The notes: generated by a model not told the origin, from the sequence alone. Shown: positions 43,337-53,193, counted from the first letter of the stretch. The stretch is DNA of 64,000 bases from Thermaurantimonas sp046299575 (GCF_046299575.1 NZ_JBKBHX010000005.1:150259-214258), one strand, 5' to 3'. Numbers and translations are program-made.

Positions 43337-43693
43337 ATGATACACCTACTGGAAAAAACGCGTGTGTACACCCCTGAAACTCTGGGGGTGGGCGATGGCG
43401 AAAGTCAGATATCACTTTTACAGGTGCTCACGGTGATAGAGTCTGAATTTAAAGAGCAACTTGAAGAACTTCGCTCAATACGGGGTAAAGATTTGAAAAT
43501 TAAAGATGTAGAACTTCAAAACCAAATGCCTGCTCCTGCAGGAAATCCACTGGTAGTACGCTCTTATGTATATAAGCTCGACAAAAAAGGAGGGTACGAA
43601 ATAAGGGTTTTTGTACACTCACGCAGCAAAAAGACCGAAAATCGCGTGGCCAAGGCTACCTATGTGCTAACACCAATCGATGCGGATGCTTGA
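43337..43693 (+). CDS. Small hotdog-like protein of unknown function
   Basis: A 118-residue protein. A predicted helix (SLLQVLTVIESEFKEQLEEL) is followed by three long strands, KDLKIKDVELQNQMPAPAG, NPLVVRSYVYKLDKKGGYEI and NRVAKATYVLTPID. This order resembles a small hotdog fold as in acyl-CoA thioesterases, but I see no clear active-site motif. The 3' end overlaps the convergent mtaB gene by 34 bases. The family link is a guess from pattern. Confidence 0.5.
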   Translation: MIHLLEKTRVYTPETLGVGDGESQISLLQVLTVIESEFKEQLEELRSIRGKDLKIKDVELQNQMPAPAGNPLVVRSYVYKLDKKGGYEIRVFVHSRSKKTENRVAKATYVLTPIDADA

Positions 43694-45036
43694 GCCTTAT
43701 TTGCGCTTTTTGAAAATTCGACAATCTGCACGCGCATAAATCCATCTTCGTCTATGCGCTGAAGCGATACGACTTGCAAGCTGTTGGCCAATTCAGGATT
43801 CCAGTAGGAGCGACAGCGGATGTAATTGTCGGTGTATCCCTGAATGTAGCCTTCGCGGTTTTCCGCTTCCCACAACACTGTGCGAACTGAATTGAGTTGA
43901 GATTCCATAAAAGCGCGCTGCAGCTTAGCTGAGAGGGTGCGCAGCATTTTGTTGCGCGATTTGCGCACTTGCATGGGCACTACACCAGGCATGGAGGCTG
44001 CCGGTGTATTGTCGCGCTCTGAGTAGGTAAATACGTGCAGGTATGATATCGGAAGCGAGTGTATAAATTCATATGTCTCTGAGAAGTGTTCGTCAGTTTC
44101 ACCCGGAAATCCAACGATCACATCTGCACCGATGCAAGCGTGAGGCATCAATTTTTTAATCAATTGGACGCGGTCGGCATACAGTTCACGGCGATAGCGA
44201 CGTCGCATCAGGCCGAGAATGTGATTGCTGCCGCTCTGCAATGGTATGTGAAAATGTGGCACAAAGTGCTTGCTTTGCGCTACGAATTCGATGATTTCAT
44301 CGCGAAGCAGGTTAGGCTCAACGCTGGAGATACGAATGCGTTCAATGCCCGGAACATTGTCAAGTGCTGTTATAAGATCAAGAAAGGTGTGGTCGTGTTT
44401 TTTATTGCCAAATTCGCCTTTGCCGTAGTCACCTGTATTTACGCCGGTGAGCACTATTTCCCTGATGCCCTGGCTGGCAATCTCTTCGGCTTTGGCAAGT
44501 ACATTCTCAAGGGTGTCACTTCTCGAGATACCGCGTGCCAGCGGAATGGTGCAGTAAGAGCATTTGTAGTCGCAGCCGTCTTGCACCTTCAGAAAAGCAC
44601 GTGTGCGATCGCCGATGCTGTACGAGCTCACAAAAGTGTTGGCTTCCGAGATTTCGCAAGAGTGCACGGTACCGCGGTCGCTTTTATTTAAATCCTTTAT
44701 GTACCGGAGTATGTTGAATTTTTCAGTAGCGCCAAGTACGAGATCTACACCGGGAATTGCAACGATTTCTTCAGGTTTCAGCTGGGCATAGCAGCCGATT
44801 ACCACTACGATGCCTTCCGGATTGGTACGCTGAGCTCGTTTTACGATTTGGCGTGTTTCGTCATCGGCATTTTGAGTGACGGAGCAGGTGTTGATCACAT
44901 ACACATCAGCCGGCTGTTCGAATTCCACGCGCTCAAAGCCGTTTGCCACAAAATCGCGCGCAATGGTGGATGTCTCGGCGAAATTAAGTTTGCAGCCTAA
45001 TGTGTAAAATGCTACTGTCCGTCTCATCTCATTCAT
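43660..45036 (-). CDS. mtaB: tRNA t6A37 methylthiotransferase
   Basis: A 458-residue radical-SAM enzyme from ATG 45036. The N-terminal MTTase domain has YTLGCKLNFAE and NTCSVTQNAD and a third Cys in VVIGCYAQ. The radical-SAM cluster is CDYKCSYCTIP. The C-terminal TRAM region contains WEAENREGYIQGYTDNYI. This set is typical of MtaB, which adds methylthio to t6A37 of ANN-decoding tRNAs. The open frame extends 35 codons further, but that part covers a -7 box and the coding start of the divergent gene, so it is rejected. A start at 45027 is possible too. Confidence 0.92.
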   Translation of the reverse strand: MNEMRRTVAFYTLGCKLNFAETSTIARDFVANGFERVEFEQPADVYVINTCSVTQNADDETRQIVKRAQRTNPEGIVVVIGCYAQLKPEEIVAIPGVDLVLGATEKFNILRYIKDLNKSDRGTVHSCEISEANTFVSSYSIGDRTRAFLKVQDGCDYKCSYCTIPLARGISRSDTLENVLAKAEEIASQGIREIVLTGVNTGDYGKGEFGNKKHDHTFLDLITALDNVPGIERIRISSVEPNLLRDEIIEFVAQSKHFVPHFHIPLQSGSNHILGLMRRRYRRELYADRVQLIKKLMPHACIGADVIVGFPGETDEHFSETYEFIHSLPISYLHVFTYSERDNTPAASMPGVVPMQVRKSRNKMLRTLSAKLQRAFMESQLNSVRTVLWEAENREGYIQGYTDNYIRCRSYWNPELANSLQVVSLQRIDEDGFMRVQIVEFSKSANKAQASASIGVST

Positions 45037-46657
45037 GGTTGCAAAGGTAAGACTTCCGCTCACTTCGTTGGCTTTCATGGTTTTAACCATTTTGGGTTTA
45101 TTAACCAATTGTAAAGAAAGCTCATCAGGCAGAAAGGCCAAAGTATTTCGCTACAACGAGTCAGCAGGCATCACTTCGCTTGATCCCGCCTTTGCCCGTG
45201 CCCAAAACAACATATGGGTCGTACATCAGCTCTACAATACGCTGATGGAATACGACCAGCATCTGCAGATAAAGCCCTCTTTAGCAGAGATGCACAGCAT
45301 AAGTGACGATGGACTTGAATACCGCTTCCGTCTCAGAAAGGATGTGTACTTTCACTCAAGCATTCTATTTTCACCAGATAGCACGCGCAGGCTTACTGCT
45401 CACGACGTAGCTTTCAGCCTGAAGCGACTCGCCGATCCCTCGCTGGCAGCACCAGGCAGCTGGACGATGCAGTATGTATCGGAAATCAAGGCTCTGAACG
45501 ACGACAGTCTGCTGATCAGACTTCGAGAACCCTTTCCTCCGTTTTTGGGCATTCTAACGATGAAGTACTGCAGCGTAGTACCGCGGGAAATTGAAAAAAT
45601 GCCCAAAGACTGGCTCAGCAAGCATCCGGTGGGTACCGGGCCGTTTTACTTAAAAGTGTGGGACGAAAATGAGGTGATGATACTGCGGAAGAATCCGCTC
45701 TATTTTGAGCGCGCTGCCGATTCAGTGAGGCTTCCGTACCTGGAAGGGATAAAAATTACTTTTACAACAGAGCGTCAAAGCGCATTTCTTGAACTGCTGA
45801 ATGGGAGGATCGACATGATCAGCGGTCTGGATGCCTCTTACAAAGACGAAGTGCTCGATGTAAATGGCCAGTTGCGAGAAAAATATCGACGAGATTTTAT
45901 ACTTCAGAAAGCGGATTATCTCAATACGGAATACCTTGCTTTCAACCTTGAGAAGTGCAAGTCCGAAAATCTGCCCTGGGCTGATGCACGTGTAAGAAAG
46001 GCCATTAACCTGGCCATTGACAAAGAAGCCATCATCACCCACCTGCGCAACGGAGCTGGTATGCCTTCAAGGCGAGGTTTTGTTCCCCCAGTCTTAAATC
46101 CCTTGGGTTTTTACAAAGAATCTTTCGATATCGAAAAAGCCAAATCACTGCTCGCTGAAGCCGGATTTTACCAGCTTCAGCCTTCTCCGGTGCTCACTCT
46201 TAGTACCACCGCCACGTATGCCGATATGGCTGAATTAATTCAGCAAAATCTTTCAAAAATTGGCATTAGAATGCGTGTAGATATACAGCCACCGTCTACG
46301 CTCAGGCAGAATATGGCGGCCGGTTCTATAATTTTTTACAGAGGTAGCTGGATTGCTGACTACGCGGATGGAGAGAATTATCTCAGCCTTTTCTATTCGG
46401 CAAACGGACCACCCGCAGGTCCGAATTATGCACGCTTCTCAAACAAAGTGTTCGATGCTGAGTACGAAAAGCTCCAGACCATTGTCAATCCAGCCCTGAG
46501 AGCCGAACGCATAGCCGCACTTGACAGTTTGCTGATGCACCAAGCTGCCGTAATTCCACTGATGTATGACCAGGTAATTCGCATTGTGCACAAGCGGGCC
46601 GAAGGGCTGGAAATTAATCCTCTGAATCTGTTGGAATTGAGAAGACTGCGACTATAA
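45035..46657 (+). CDS. ABC transporter substrate-binding lipoprotein (DppA/OppA family)
   Basis: A 540-residue SBP family 5 protein. The signal peptide from ATG 45035 ends in a lipobox (LGLLTNC, Cys25). Conserved parts include ITSLDPAFARAQNNIWVVHQ, YRFRLRKDVYFHSS, HPVGTGPFYLK and ARVRKAINLAIDKEAI. Such proteins bind peptides or nickel and pass them to an inner-membrane permease. No permease or ATPase gene is nearby. The start codon overlaps the start codon of the divergent mtaB. Confidence 0.88.
   Translation: MVAKVRLPLTSLAFMVLTILGLLTNCKESSSGRKAKVFRYNESAGITSLDPAFARAQNNIWVVHQLYNTLMEYDQHLQIKPSLAEMHSISDDGLEYRFRLRKDVYFHSSILFSPDSTRRLTAHDVAFSLKRLADPSLAAPGSWTMQYVSEIKALNDDSLLIRLREPFPPFLGILTMKYCSVVPREIEKMPKDWLSKHPVGTGPFYLKVWDENEVMILRKNPLYFERAADSVRLPYLEGIKITFTTERQSAFLELLNGRIDMISGLDASYKDEVLDVNGQLREKYRRDFILQKADYLNTEYLAFNLEKCKSENLPWADARVRKAINLAIDKEAIITHLRNGAGMPSRRGFVPPVLNPLGFYKESFDIEKAKSLLAEAGFYQLQPSPVLTLSTTATYADMAELIQQNLSKIGIRMRVDIQPPSTLRQNMAAGSIIFYRGSWIADYADGENYLSLFYSANGPPAGPNYARFSNKVFDAEYEKLQTIVNPALRAERIAALDSLLMHQAAVIPLMYDQVIRIVHKRAEGLEINPLNLLELRRLRL
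45042..45049 (-). promoter_or_regulatory. -7 element TACCTTTG for mtaB
   Basis: On the minus strand TACCTTTG ends six bases before the mtaB ATG at 45036, so transcription would start at or next to the start codon. The box lies inside the first codons of the divergent lipoprotein gene. Confidence 0.5.
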
Positions 46658-46760
46658 AAGTCTTTTTATTACTTACGACCAAATAACTGTAAAAAACAAA
46701 AGAACTTCTTTTGAAATAGGTTTCAAAAAATATCAACAATCATCTTTCCTACGACCGATG

Positions 46761-46768
46761 TACCTTTG
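46761..46768 (+). promoter_or_regulatory. -7 element TACCTTTG for purQ-cysC
   Basis: An exact -7 box 20 bases before the purQ ATG. No TTG lies at a suitable -33 distance. Confidence 0.5.
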
Positions 46769-46788
46769 ACCACTGATTAATTGAAGTA

Positions 46789-47490
46789 ATGAAATTCGGT
46801 GTAGTCGTTTTTCCAGGCAGCAATTGCGATGAAGACATGGTGTATGTACTCCGCAATATTATGGGTCAAAAAGTAGTAAAGCTTTGGCATAAGGAACACG
46901 ACCTGCAAGGGGTGGATATGGTGGTACTGCCTGGCGGATTTTCATACGGCGACTACTTGCGCAGCGGGGCCATCGCGCGCTTCTCACCGATTATGAACGA
47001 AGTAATCGACTTTGCCGAAAAGGGCGGCTATGTGCTTGGCGTATGCAATGGTTTTCAAATCCTCTGCGAAGCTCATCTATTGCCCGGAACATTGATGCAC
47101 AATACGTCACACCTCTTTATTTGCAAAAATCAATACATCATTGCTGATAATAATGCCTCTGCCATCAATGCTGGTCTGCCGCTCGATCGTCCGCTCCTCA
47201 TACCCATAGCACATGGCGAGGGCAATTATTATGCGGACGCAGAAGTCATCAAAGAACTGGAAGACCACGCACAGGTGCTCTTCAGATACTGCGATGCCAA
47301 TGGAAATGTAACCCCCGAAGCCAACCCCAACGGATCAGTGAACAACATCGCTGGAGTGACCAATCGCCACCGCAACGTCTTCGGCATGATGCCCCATCCC
47401 GAACGGGCTGCTGACCCCGAGCTGGCAAATGTAGACGGCCGCCTGATTTTTGAAAGTCTTCTGAACCACTGTCTCTCCGAAGTGAAGTAG
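46789..47490 (+). CDS. purQ: Phosphoribosylformylglycinamidine synthase subunit I
   Basis: A 233-residue class I glutamine amidotransferase. The start FGVVVFPGSNCDEDM is the PurQ signature. The catalytic Cys is in VLGVCNGFQIL and the His-Glu pair in MMPHPERA. It supplies ammonia to PurL in the fourth step of purine synthesis. The separate subunit implies a small PurL and a PurS elsewhere; neither is in the window. cysC follows after one base. Confidence 0.94.
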   Translation: MKFGVVVFPGSNCDEDMVYVLRNIMGQKVVKLWHKEHDLQGVDMVVLPGGFSYGDYLRSGAIARFSPIMNEVIDFAEKGGYVLGVCNGFQILCEAHLLPGTLMHNTSHLFICKNQYIIADNNASAINAGLPLDRPLLIPIAHGEGNYYADAEVIKELEDHAQVLFRYCDANGNVTPEANPNGSVNNIAGVTNRHRNVFGMMPHPERAADPELANVDGRLIFESLLNHCLSEVK

Positions 47491-47491
47491 C

Positions 47492-48010
47492 ATGCCAAAA
47501 GAGGCTAAGGTCATCTGGATGACCGGACTATCGGGTGCCGGGAAAAGTACCCTTGCCAATGCCTTAAAAAATGAACTGCAAAGCAAAGGAATCATTGCAG
47601 TAATTCTCGACGGCGATGAGCTGCGCCGGGGCATCAATAGCAATCTTGGCTTCAGCGAAAGCGACCGGATGGAAAACATCCGCCGGGCTGCCTGCATGGC
47701 TGACCTGCTTCGCAGACAAGGAATGTGGGTCATAGCTGCTCTCATTACACCTTTAGAACAGATGCGGGCAATGGCAAGGCAAATCATCGGTGAGGAAAAT
47801 TTTCTGTTATTGTACATTAAAGCGCCCCTGGAAATCTGCATCGCCCGTGACCCGAAGCACTTGTATAAAAAGGCTATCAAAGGTGAAATACAAGATTTTA
47901 CAGGAATATCCGCACCATTTGAAGAGCCCATCAATCCGGATTTGGTCATTGATACAGGCTCACGGCACATCGACGAATGTGTAGAAGAGATTTTACAATC
48001 TCTCTCATAA
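47492..48010 (+). CDS. cysC: Adenylylsulfate kinase
   Basis: A 172-residue APS kinase. The P-loop is GLSGAGKST near residue 12; VILDGDELRRGINSNLGFS and ENIRRAACMADLL follow, as in CysC. IKAPLEICIARDPKHLYKKA lies in the C-terminal half. It makes PAPS from APS and ATP for sulfate assimilation or sulfation of glycans. It starts one base after purQ ends, an odd partner. The sulfurylase genes cysDN are not nearby. Confidence 0.93.
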   Translation: MPKEAKVIWMTGLSGAGKSTLANALKNELQSKGIIAVILDGDELRRGINSNLGFSESDRMENIRRAACMADLLRRQGMWVIAALITPLEQMRAMARQIIGEENFLLLYIKAPLEICIARDPKHLYKKAIKGEIQDFTGISAPFEEPINPDLVIDTGSRHIDECVEEILQSLS

Positions 48011-48147
48011 CGGCTGTAGTCGATTTTATTTTAAGCCCAGATAAGTGACAAGGTTTTCTGCGTTTTAGCATCTGGTATTATTTCTGCCTTTATCCGCTTT
48101 GAGATTCTATCTTTACAGCCTTTAAGTAACGCATTTCACTCTGACCT

Positions 48148-48801
48148 ATGCTTACCAAAGAACAAATCGCCCAACGCATTGCCAAAGAACTCAAAAACGG
48201 TTACTACGTGAACCTCGGCATTGGAATCCCAACGCTGGTAGCCAACTATGTGCCCGAAGGCATTGAAGTGGTTTTTCAGAGCGAAAATGGAATGCTTGGT
48301 ATGGGCCCCTTTCCCTACGAGGGGGAAGAAGATCCGGATGTGATAAATGCCGGTAAGCAGACAGTGACAGTACTGCCGGGTGGTGTGTTTTTCGACAGCA
48401 GTACCTCCTTTGCCATGATAAGAGGTCGTCACGTACACCTCACCGTTCTGGGAGCTATGGAAGTATCTGAAAAAGGGGATATAGCCAACTGGAAAATCCC
48501 CGGAAAAATGGTCAAAGGCATGGGTGGGGCAATGGATCTGGTAGCCAGCGCCGACAACATCATCGTGGCCATGATGCACACAGATAAACATGGAAATTCC
48601 AAGCTGCTGAAAGAGTGCACTTTACCCATTACCGGTGTGCGCTGTGTAAAAAAAATCGTCACCAATCTTGCAGTACTCGATGTGACCGAACGCGGATTTG
48701 AGCTTCGCGAGCTGGCACCGGGCGTGACCGTAGAAGAAGTAAAAAAAGCCACAGAAGGCACACTCATCGTAGAAGGTGATATTCCTGAAATGCAGTTTTA
48801 A
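48148..48801 (+). CDS. scoB: 3-oxoacid CoA-transferase subunit B
   Basis: A 217-residue beta subunit. The start contains GYYVNLGIGIPTLVANYVP, the catalytic Glu is in FQSENGMLGMG, and GGAMDLVASA is present. The enzyme moves CoA from succinyl-CoA to acetoacetate or a similar acid. The alpha subunit gene is normally adjacent but is not found upstream (cysC) or downstream here, so it must be elsewhere. The next gene begins 15 bases after the stop. Confidence 0.93.
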   Translation: MLTKEQIAQRIAKELKNGYYVNLGIGIPTLVANYVPEGIEVVFQSENGMLGMGPFPYEGEEDPDVINAGKQTVTVLPGGVFFDSSTSFAMIRGRHVHLTVLGAMEVSEKGDIANWKIPGKMVKGMGGAMDLVASADNIIVAMMHTDKHGNSKLLKECTLPITGVRCVKKIVTNLAVLDVTERGFELRELAPGVTVEEVKKATEGTLIVEGDIPEMQF

Positions 48802-48816
48802 CCTCCAACCCGCATT

Positions 48817-50166
48817 ATGCTTGAGCGACTGCGCCATCACCCGGCATGGCCTGCTACCCTGATAGCGCTATTACTCATCTTTTACATCACCTACGACAAG
48901 CGATGGACCTACAGCCCCATCATCGAATGGGATGTGTGTAACTACTACAGCTACATCAAAGGCATTCTCTACGAAGGCGATCCCCACCTTCGCCTTTGGA
49001 ATGTGGACACCAATCGAATGGAGCTTTACACTTACACCAGTGACCGAAGTGAAAAAATGACCGGAGGTCTCGCATTCCTCTATCTTCCGGGTGTGGCAGT
49101 GGCGCATGTAATTGCTTCTTTATCTCCAGAATTTTTAGCTGATGGCATCAGTCTGCCTTTTCGCATAGCATTACAATACAATGTGATACCCTATCTCTGG
49201 CTAGGTTTTTATTTTCTCTATCTCGTTCTTTATAAAGTAGTTAATCGACACTGGCCGGTGATACTGGCGCTTTTCACGCTCTTTTTCGGAACCAATCTCC
49301 TCTATTACAGTGCTATCGAAAATGCTATGTCGCACGCTTATACATTTTCGCTTTATTCTATCTGGCTATACCTGTCGCTTGAGTGGCTCACAAAGCCTCG
49401 TGTCTGGATTGCTATTGTAATGGGTGCGCTGGCGGGCATCATTGTGTGGATACGTCCGGTCAACATCATCCTGCTACCTGCATCCATAGGATTGTATTGG
49501 TTTCTGAAAAGTCACGATCGCAGCCCTGTCGTCTGGCGTTACTTGCCATCTCATCTTATCTGGATGATTTCTGCAGCGATCCTCATTCTCATACCCCAAC
49601 TTATCTATTGGAAAGTGACTTCGGGTCGCTGGCTGGTCTATTCTTATGGCGATGAGCGGTTTTTCTTTCTTTCACCCCGCATAGCCGATGGATTCTTTAG
49701 CTGGCGTAAAGGGTGGATTCTCTATTCACCGGTATTGCTGATGCTTATTCCGGGCTTTTTGGCTTTATTGAGGAGGAGTTGGCAAGGCACAAGCATTTTT
49801 TTTGCCTCGTTTATCTTGTTTGTGTACATCACTTTTAGCTGGTGGTGCTGGTGGTATGGTGGAGGCTACAGTCAGCGTCCCATGATCGACATTTTGCCCC
49901 TGCTCGCTCTACCACTTGCAGCAGCCTGGAATCTTATACCAAGATTTATTCTTCCTTTTCGGATTGTTTTGATCATTTTCGTAGCTGCCCTGACCGCTCT
50001 AAATGCCTTTCATGTATGGCAATACAAAAACTACCTGATCCATTTCGATTCCAATACCCGAAAGTCATACCTGATGAATTTCCTGCGCACCACGCATGCC
50101 CCCGGCTGGTGGGAAGCCCTTGAAGCTCCTGATTATGAAGCTGCTAAAAAAGGTCTAAAGCGATAA
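48817..50166 (+). CDS. Polytopic membrane protein, GT-C-like
   Basis: A 449-residue protein with about ten membrane helices. The first external loop carries acidic and aromatic residues (IIEWDVCNYYSYI), as in GT-C glycosyltransferases that use lipid-linked sugars. A second loop holds a long Arg/Trp-rich stretch near WWCWWYGGGYSQRP, also seen in dolichyl-phosphate-mannose-type membrane proteins. I cannot name the family with certainty. The neighbour scoB offers no functional hint. Confidence 0.6.
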   Translation: MLERLRHHPAWPATLIALLLIFYITYDKRWTYSPIIEWDVCNYYSYIKGILYEGDPHLRLWNVDTNRMELYTYTSDRSEKMTGGLAFLYLPGVAVAHVIASLSPEFLADGISLPFRIALQYNVIPYLWLGFYFLYLVLYKVVNRHWPVILALFTLFFGTNLLYYSAIENAMSHAYTFSLYSIWLYLSLEWLTKPRVWIAIVMGALAGIIVWIRPVNIILLPASIGLYWFLKSHDRSPVVWRYLPSHLIWMISAAILILIPQLIYWKVTSGRWLVYSYGDERFFFLSPRIADGFFSWRKGWILYSPVLLMLIPGFLALLRRSWQGTSIFFASFILFVYITFSWWCWWYGGGYSQRPMIDILPLLALPLAAAWNLIPRFILPFRIVLIIFVAALTALNAFHVWQYKNYLIHFDSNTRKSYLMNFLRTTHAPGWWEALEAPDYEAAKKGLKR

Positions 50167-50359
50167 TTTTTTTGATTACTGCGCTTAACTTTAACCATTA
50201 CCTCTCTGAGGTACTCATTGTGTTTTAGTGAATCAATAGATTTATACTAGATTAATATCAATTTACGAAGAGCTATGAATTCTAGCTAATTGTGCCAATT
50301 CTCAAATTACCTGATAAACAGACGCCTTCCTTCAAACATAGTTTAAACGATTGTAATAT

Positions 50360-51131
50360 TTACAACTTTTCATCACTAACTCGCTCAAATTTTAGCTCTT
50401 CCATCATGTTGCTATAAAGTGTAAAAGTTTTCCCATCTGATTCGTAACGAACAATTTTTTTCAATGACGAATTAAAAAAATTTTGCACCATATTACCTTG
50501 GCACTCTATCATCGTAGTAGCTATTTGTTTAAATTTCAAACTGTTACCTTCACCAAGTTCATATTTCCCGGAGATACGATTACAGGAGTTGCTGCCACTC
50601 ACTCGCTGATCGTAACTGTGTAAAATGATAAATGCTTCTGAAAATCGCTCTGAACCCAAAGTCAATTTTTTTACGTCTATACCACTTATACGAACTAATC
50701 GCCAATACACATCGGTAATGTCATCGGGCGACACTTTTACCAAAGCGTGAGTAAGCTCAGAGGCTGGCACCTCGTTGTACTTAGACGGCAGCAGCATAAG
50801 GCGACCTTCACCGACCCGAAAACTAAAATTTCCTACAGTAATGCGATTACCATCGCTCATCCACTCTGCAGTGCCCTCCGCTGTGTGAATGGAATCCCCA
50901 TTTCCAATATACTGTAGGATAAGTCGGTACGAGTTGTCGCTGTGCAGCTTCAGTCGAGCAAATATCCCGTCACAATTAGAACAAGGCAAAATCCCTTTGT
51001 AATCTCCGCTCCAGTCAACTGAAGTTCTAGAATTGTCGTGACCAGCAGTAGTAGGAAGATCGTTAAGCGAATTCTGCGAAGTGCATGCTATTAATAAAAA
51101 CTGTAGCCACCAAAGAGGTTGTAACTTTCAT
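50360..51131 (-). pseudogene. NlpE-like + META domain lipoprotein, frameshifted at codon 2
   Basis: A frame open from about 51125 to 50360 reads a lipoprotein leader (LQPLWWLQFLLIAC), an NlpE N-terminal motif (LPCSNCDGI) and a META/HslJ domain (YWRLVRISG, SGSNSCNRISGKYEL). It has no usable start codon. The only ATG in place (51131-51129) is out of frame by one base in the AAA that follows it. One fewer A would give MKLQPLWWLQFLLIAC, a perfect leader. This looks like a one-base insertion or sequencing error. An internal start near 50989 would lose the leader. Both domains occur in envelope-stress and copper-related lipoproteins. Confidence 0.7.
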
Positions 51132-51331
51132 ATAATCATAAATTTATTAAGAAAAATCAGGTTTAATATTTCCAAATTATTATTTTTAACAACAAATGGC
51201 AATTTTTTGATAAACGAAACTAAAAAATCAAAAAGTACCTGATTCAAAGTAAAAATAAAAACTTTAGAATTATCAAAACCGGATACTTGTAAAAAACTCT
51301 CGCTTGGAAACAAAAATCTGAATGAATACAA

Positions 51332-51339
51332 TATGTTTG
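51332..51339 (+). promoter_or_regulatory. -7 element TATGTTTG for aminotransferase operon
   Basis: The box lies 28 bases before ATG 51368. A TTG at 51304-51306 is 25 bases upstream, two more than the usual upper limit. Confidence 0.45.
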
Positions 51340-51367
51340 CAGCCTCTACAGTTTTCTAAACACTCTT

Positions 51368-52561
51368 ATGAACTTATCTGAACGAATCACCAACCTACAC
51401 GAAAGTCAGACCCTTGCTATGGCACGCAAAAGCCGGGAGCTTAAAGCTCGAGGCATCCAAGTTATTAATCTAAGCTTAGGCGAACCTGACTTCAATACCC
51501 CAGATTTCATAAAAGAGGCTGCCAAACGAGCAATTGATGAAAACTACTCCCACTACTCCCCTGTCTCAGGCTATTTAGAATTAAGAGAGGTCATTTCCAA
51601 AAAATTTGCGCGCGACAATGGTCTTACATATTCACCAGATGAAATTGTAGTGAGCACCGGGGCCAAGCAAAGCCTAATAAACGTGGTGATGTGTTTGGTT
51701 AACCCCGGAGATGAGGTGATCATTTTAGCTCCCTATTGGGTGTCTTACACAGCTATGGTTAAGCTTGCCGGTGGAATTCCTATATTTGTTTCAGCTGGAG
51801 TTGAGCAAGACTTTAAGCCTTCGGCTGAACAGATTGAGCGAGCCATTACACACCGCACCAAGCTTATCTTATTCAGCACACCGTGCAATCCTACAGGATC
51901 TGTATTTACATATAACGAGTTAAGCGCTCTGGCCAATGTGCTTCGTCGTCATCCAAACGTATATGCCATATCTGATGAAATTTACGAACACATTATTTTT
52001 GATGAAAAACACATAAGCCTCGCCAGTTTCGAAGGTATACGCAATCGTGTGATCACCGTCAACGGACTTTCAAAGGGATATGCCATGACGGGCTGGCGCA
52101 TAGGTTTCATTGGTGCCCCACGCGAAATTGCTCAGGCCTGTGACAAATACCAAGGTCAGTATACCAGTGGCACCTGCACCATCAGCCAGCGGGCAGCTAT
52201 CGCAGCCCTGGAAGCCGATCCATCAGAAATCAACTATATGAGAGATGCCTTTCGACGAAGAAGGGACATCGTTCTCGACCTGCTCGGAAAAATTCCGGGT
52301 TTTAAAGTCAATGTACCAAAAGGGGCTTTTTATGTATTTCCAGATGTATCGGAGCTGCTGGGCAAGCGCTATGGCAATCAAATCATCCGAAATACAGAAG
52401 ATCTCTGTATGTACTTTCTAAATCATGCTCACGTAAGCCTGGTGACCGGCGATGCCTTCGGTGCAGAAAAGTGCATACGATTGTCATACGCTGCCTCTGA
52501 AACAGATCTGATTGAAGCAATAGCACGCATCCATCAGGCAGTAAATAATTTAACGGATTAA
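51368..52561 (+). CDS. PLP-dependent aminotransferase, AspC-like class I
   Basis: A 397-residue class I/II aminotransferase. Motifs are in order: INLSLGEPDFNTPDFI, the STGAKQSL loop, CNPTG, YAISDEIYEHI and the PLP Lys in NGLSKGYAMTGWRIGF. The family uses aspartate or other amino acids with 2-oxoglutarate; which one cannot be settled here. It is the first gene of a tight run with DUF4254 and a GT9 gene. Confidence 0.9.
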   Translation: MNLSERITNLHESQTLAMARKSRELKARGIQVINLSLGEPDFNTPDFIKEAAKRAIDENYSHYSPVSGYLELREVISKKFARDNGLTYSPDEIVVSTGAKQSLINVVMCLVNPGDEVIILAPYWVSYTAMVKLAGGIPIFVSAGVEQDFKPSAEQIERAITHRTKLILFSTPCNPTGSVFTYNELSALANVLRRHPNVYAISDEIYEHIIFDEKHISLASFEGIRNRVITVNGLSKGYAMTGWRIGFIGAPREIAQACDKYQGQYTSGTCTISQRAAIAALEADPSEINYMRDAFRRRRDIVLDLLGKIPGFKVNVPKGAFYVFPDVSELLGKRYGNQIIRNTEDLCMYFLNHAHVSLVTGDAFGAEKCIRLSYAASETDLIEAIARIHQAVNNLTD

Positions 52562-52565
52562 TGTT

Positions 52566-53189
52566 ATGCCCATTCAGACTGATATTGATTTCATCTATCA
52601 GATTTTCGAACAGAGTATAGATGACTATCACATTCACGACGATGTAAACCGACCCATTTCTGTTCCTTATGAAGAGGGTACTTTTGAATACTATCTATAT
52701 CTGAAAAATGCCATAGACTGCGTACAGTGGCATCTCGAAGACCTGATCCGCGATCCGGATATAGATCCGGCGGAAGGCCTGAAAATCAAACGAAAAATTG
52801 ATGCACTCAATCAGCAGCGCACAGATACGGTAGAAAAAATAGATGACTTCTACCACAATTTCTTTGCGCCTATCAAACCCCGACCCGATGCCCGGCTCAA
52901 TACCGAAAGCATCGCATGGGCATTGGACAGGCTCTCCATACTAAGTCTGAAAATCTACCACATGGAAGCCGAGGTACAACGGGATGACGCTTCTGATGAA
53001 CACATTGACTTCTGTCAGAAAAAACTAAGTCTTCTCTACACGCAAAAAGCTGATCTCACAACGGCCATCCGACAGCTGCTCACCGATATAGCCGAGGGAA
53101 AGCGCATTGTAAAGACCTATCGCGCAGTGAAAATGTACAACGACCCCTCGACTAATCCCGTTTTGTACCGAAAAAATTCAAAAGACTAA
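52566..53189 (+). CDS. DUF4254 domain protein
   Basis: A 207-residue helical protein. IENAIDxVQWHLEDLIRDPxI-type sequence (KNAIDCVQWHLEDLIRDPDI) and FNTESIAWALDRLSILSLKIYHM-like sequence near residues 110-135 identify DUF4254. It starts four bases after the aminotransferase and ends four bases before the heptosyltransferase-like gene. The DUF4254-GT9 pair is common in Bacteroidota and suggests a role in surface glycan synthesis. No catalytic motif is known. Confidence 0.82.
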   Translation: MPIQTDIDFIYQIFEQSIDDYHIHDDVNRPISVPYEEGTFEYYLYLKNAIDCVQWHLEDLIRDPDIDPAEGLKIKRKIDALNQQRTDTVEKIDDFYHNFFAPIKPRPDARLNTESIAWALDRLSILSLKIYHMEAEVQRDDASDEHIDFCQKKLSLLYTQKADLTTAIRQLLTDIAEGKRIVKTYRAVKMYNDPSTNPVLYRKNSKD

Positions 53190-53193
53190 TCCG

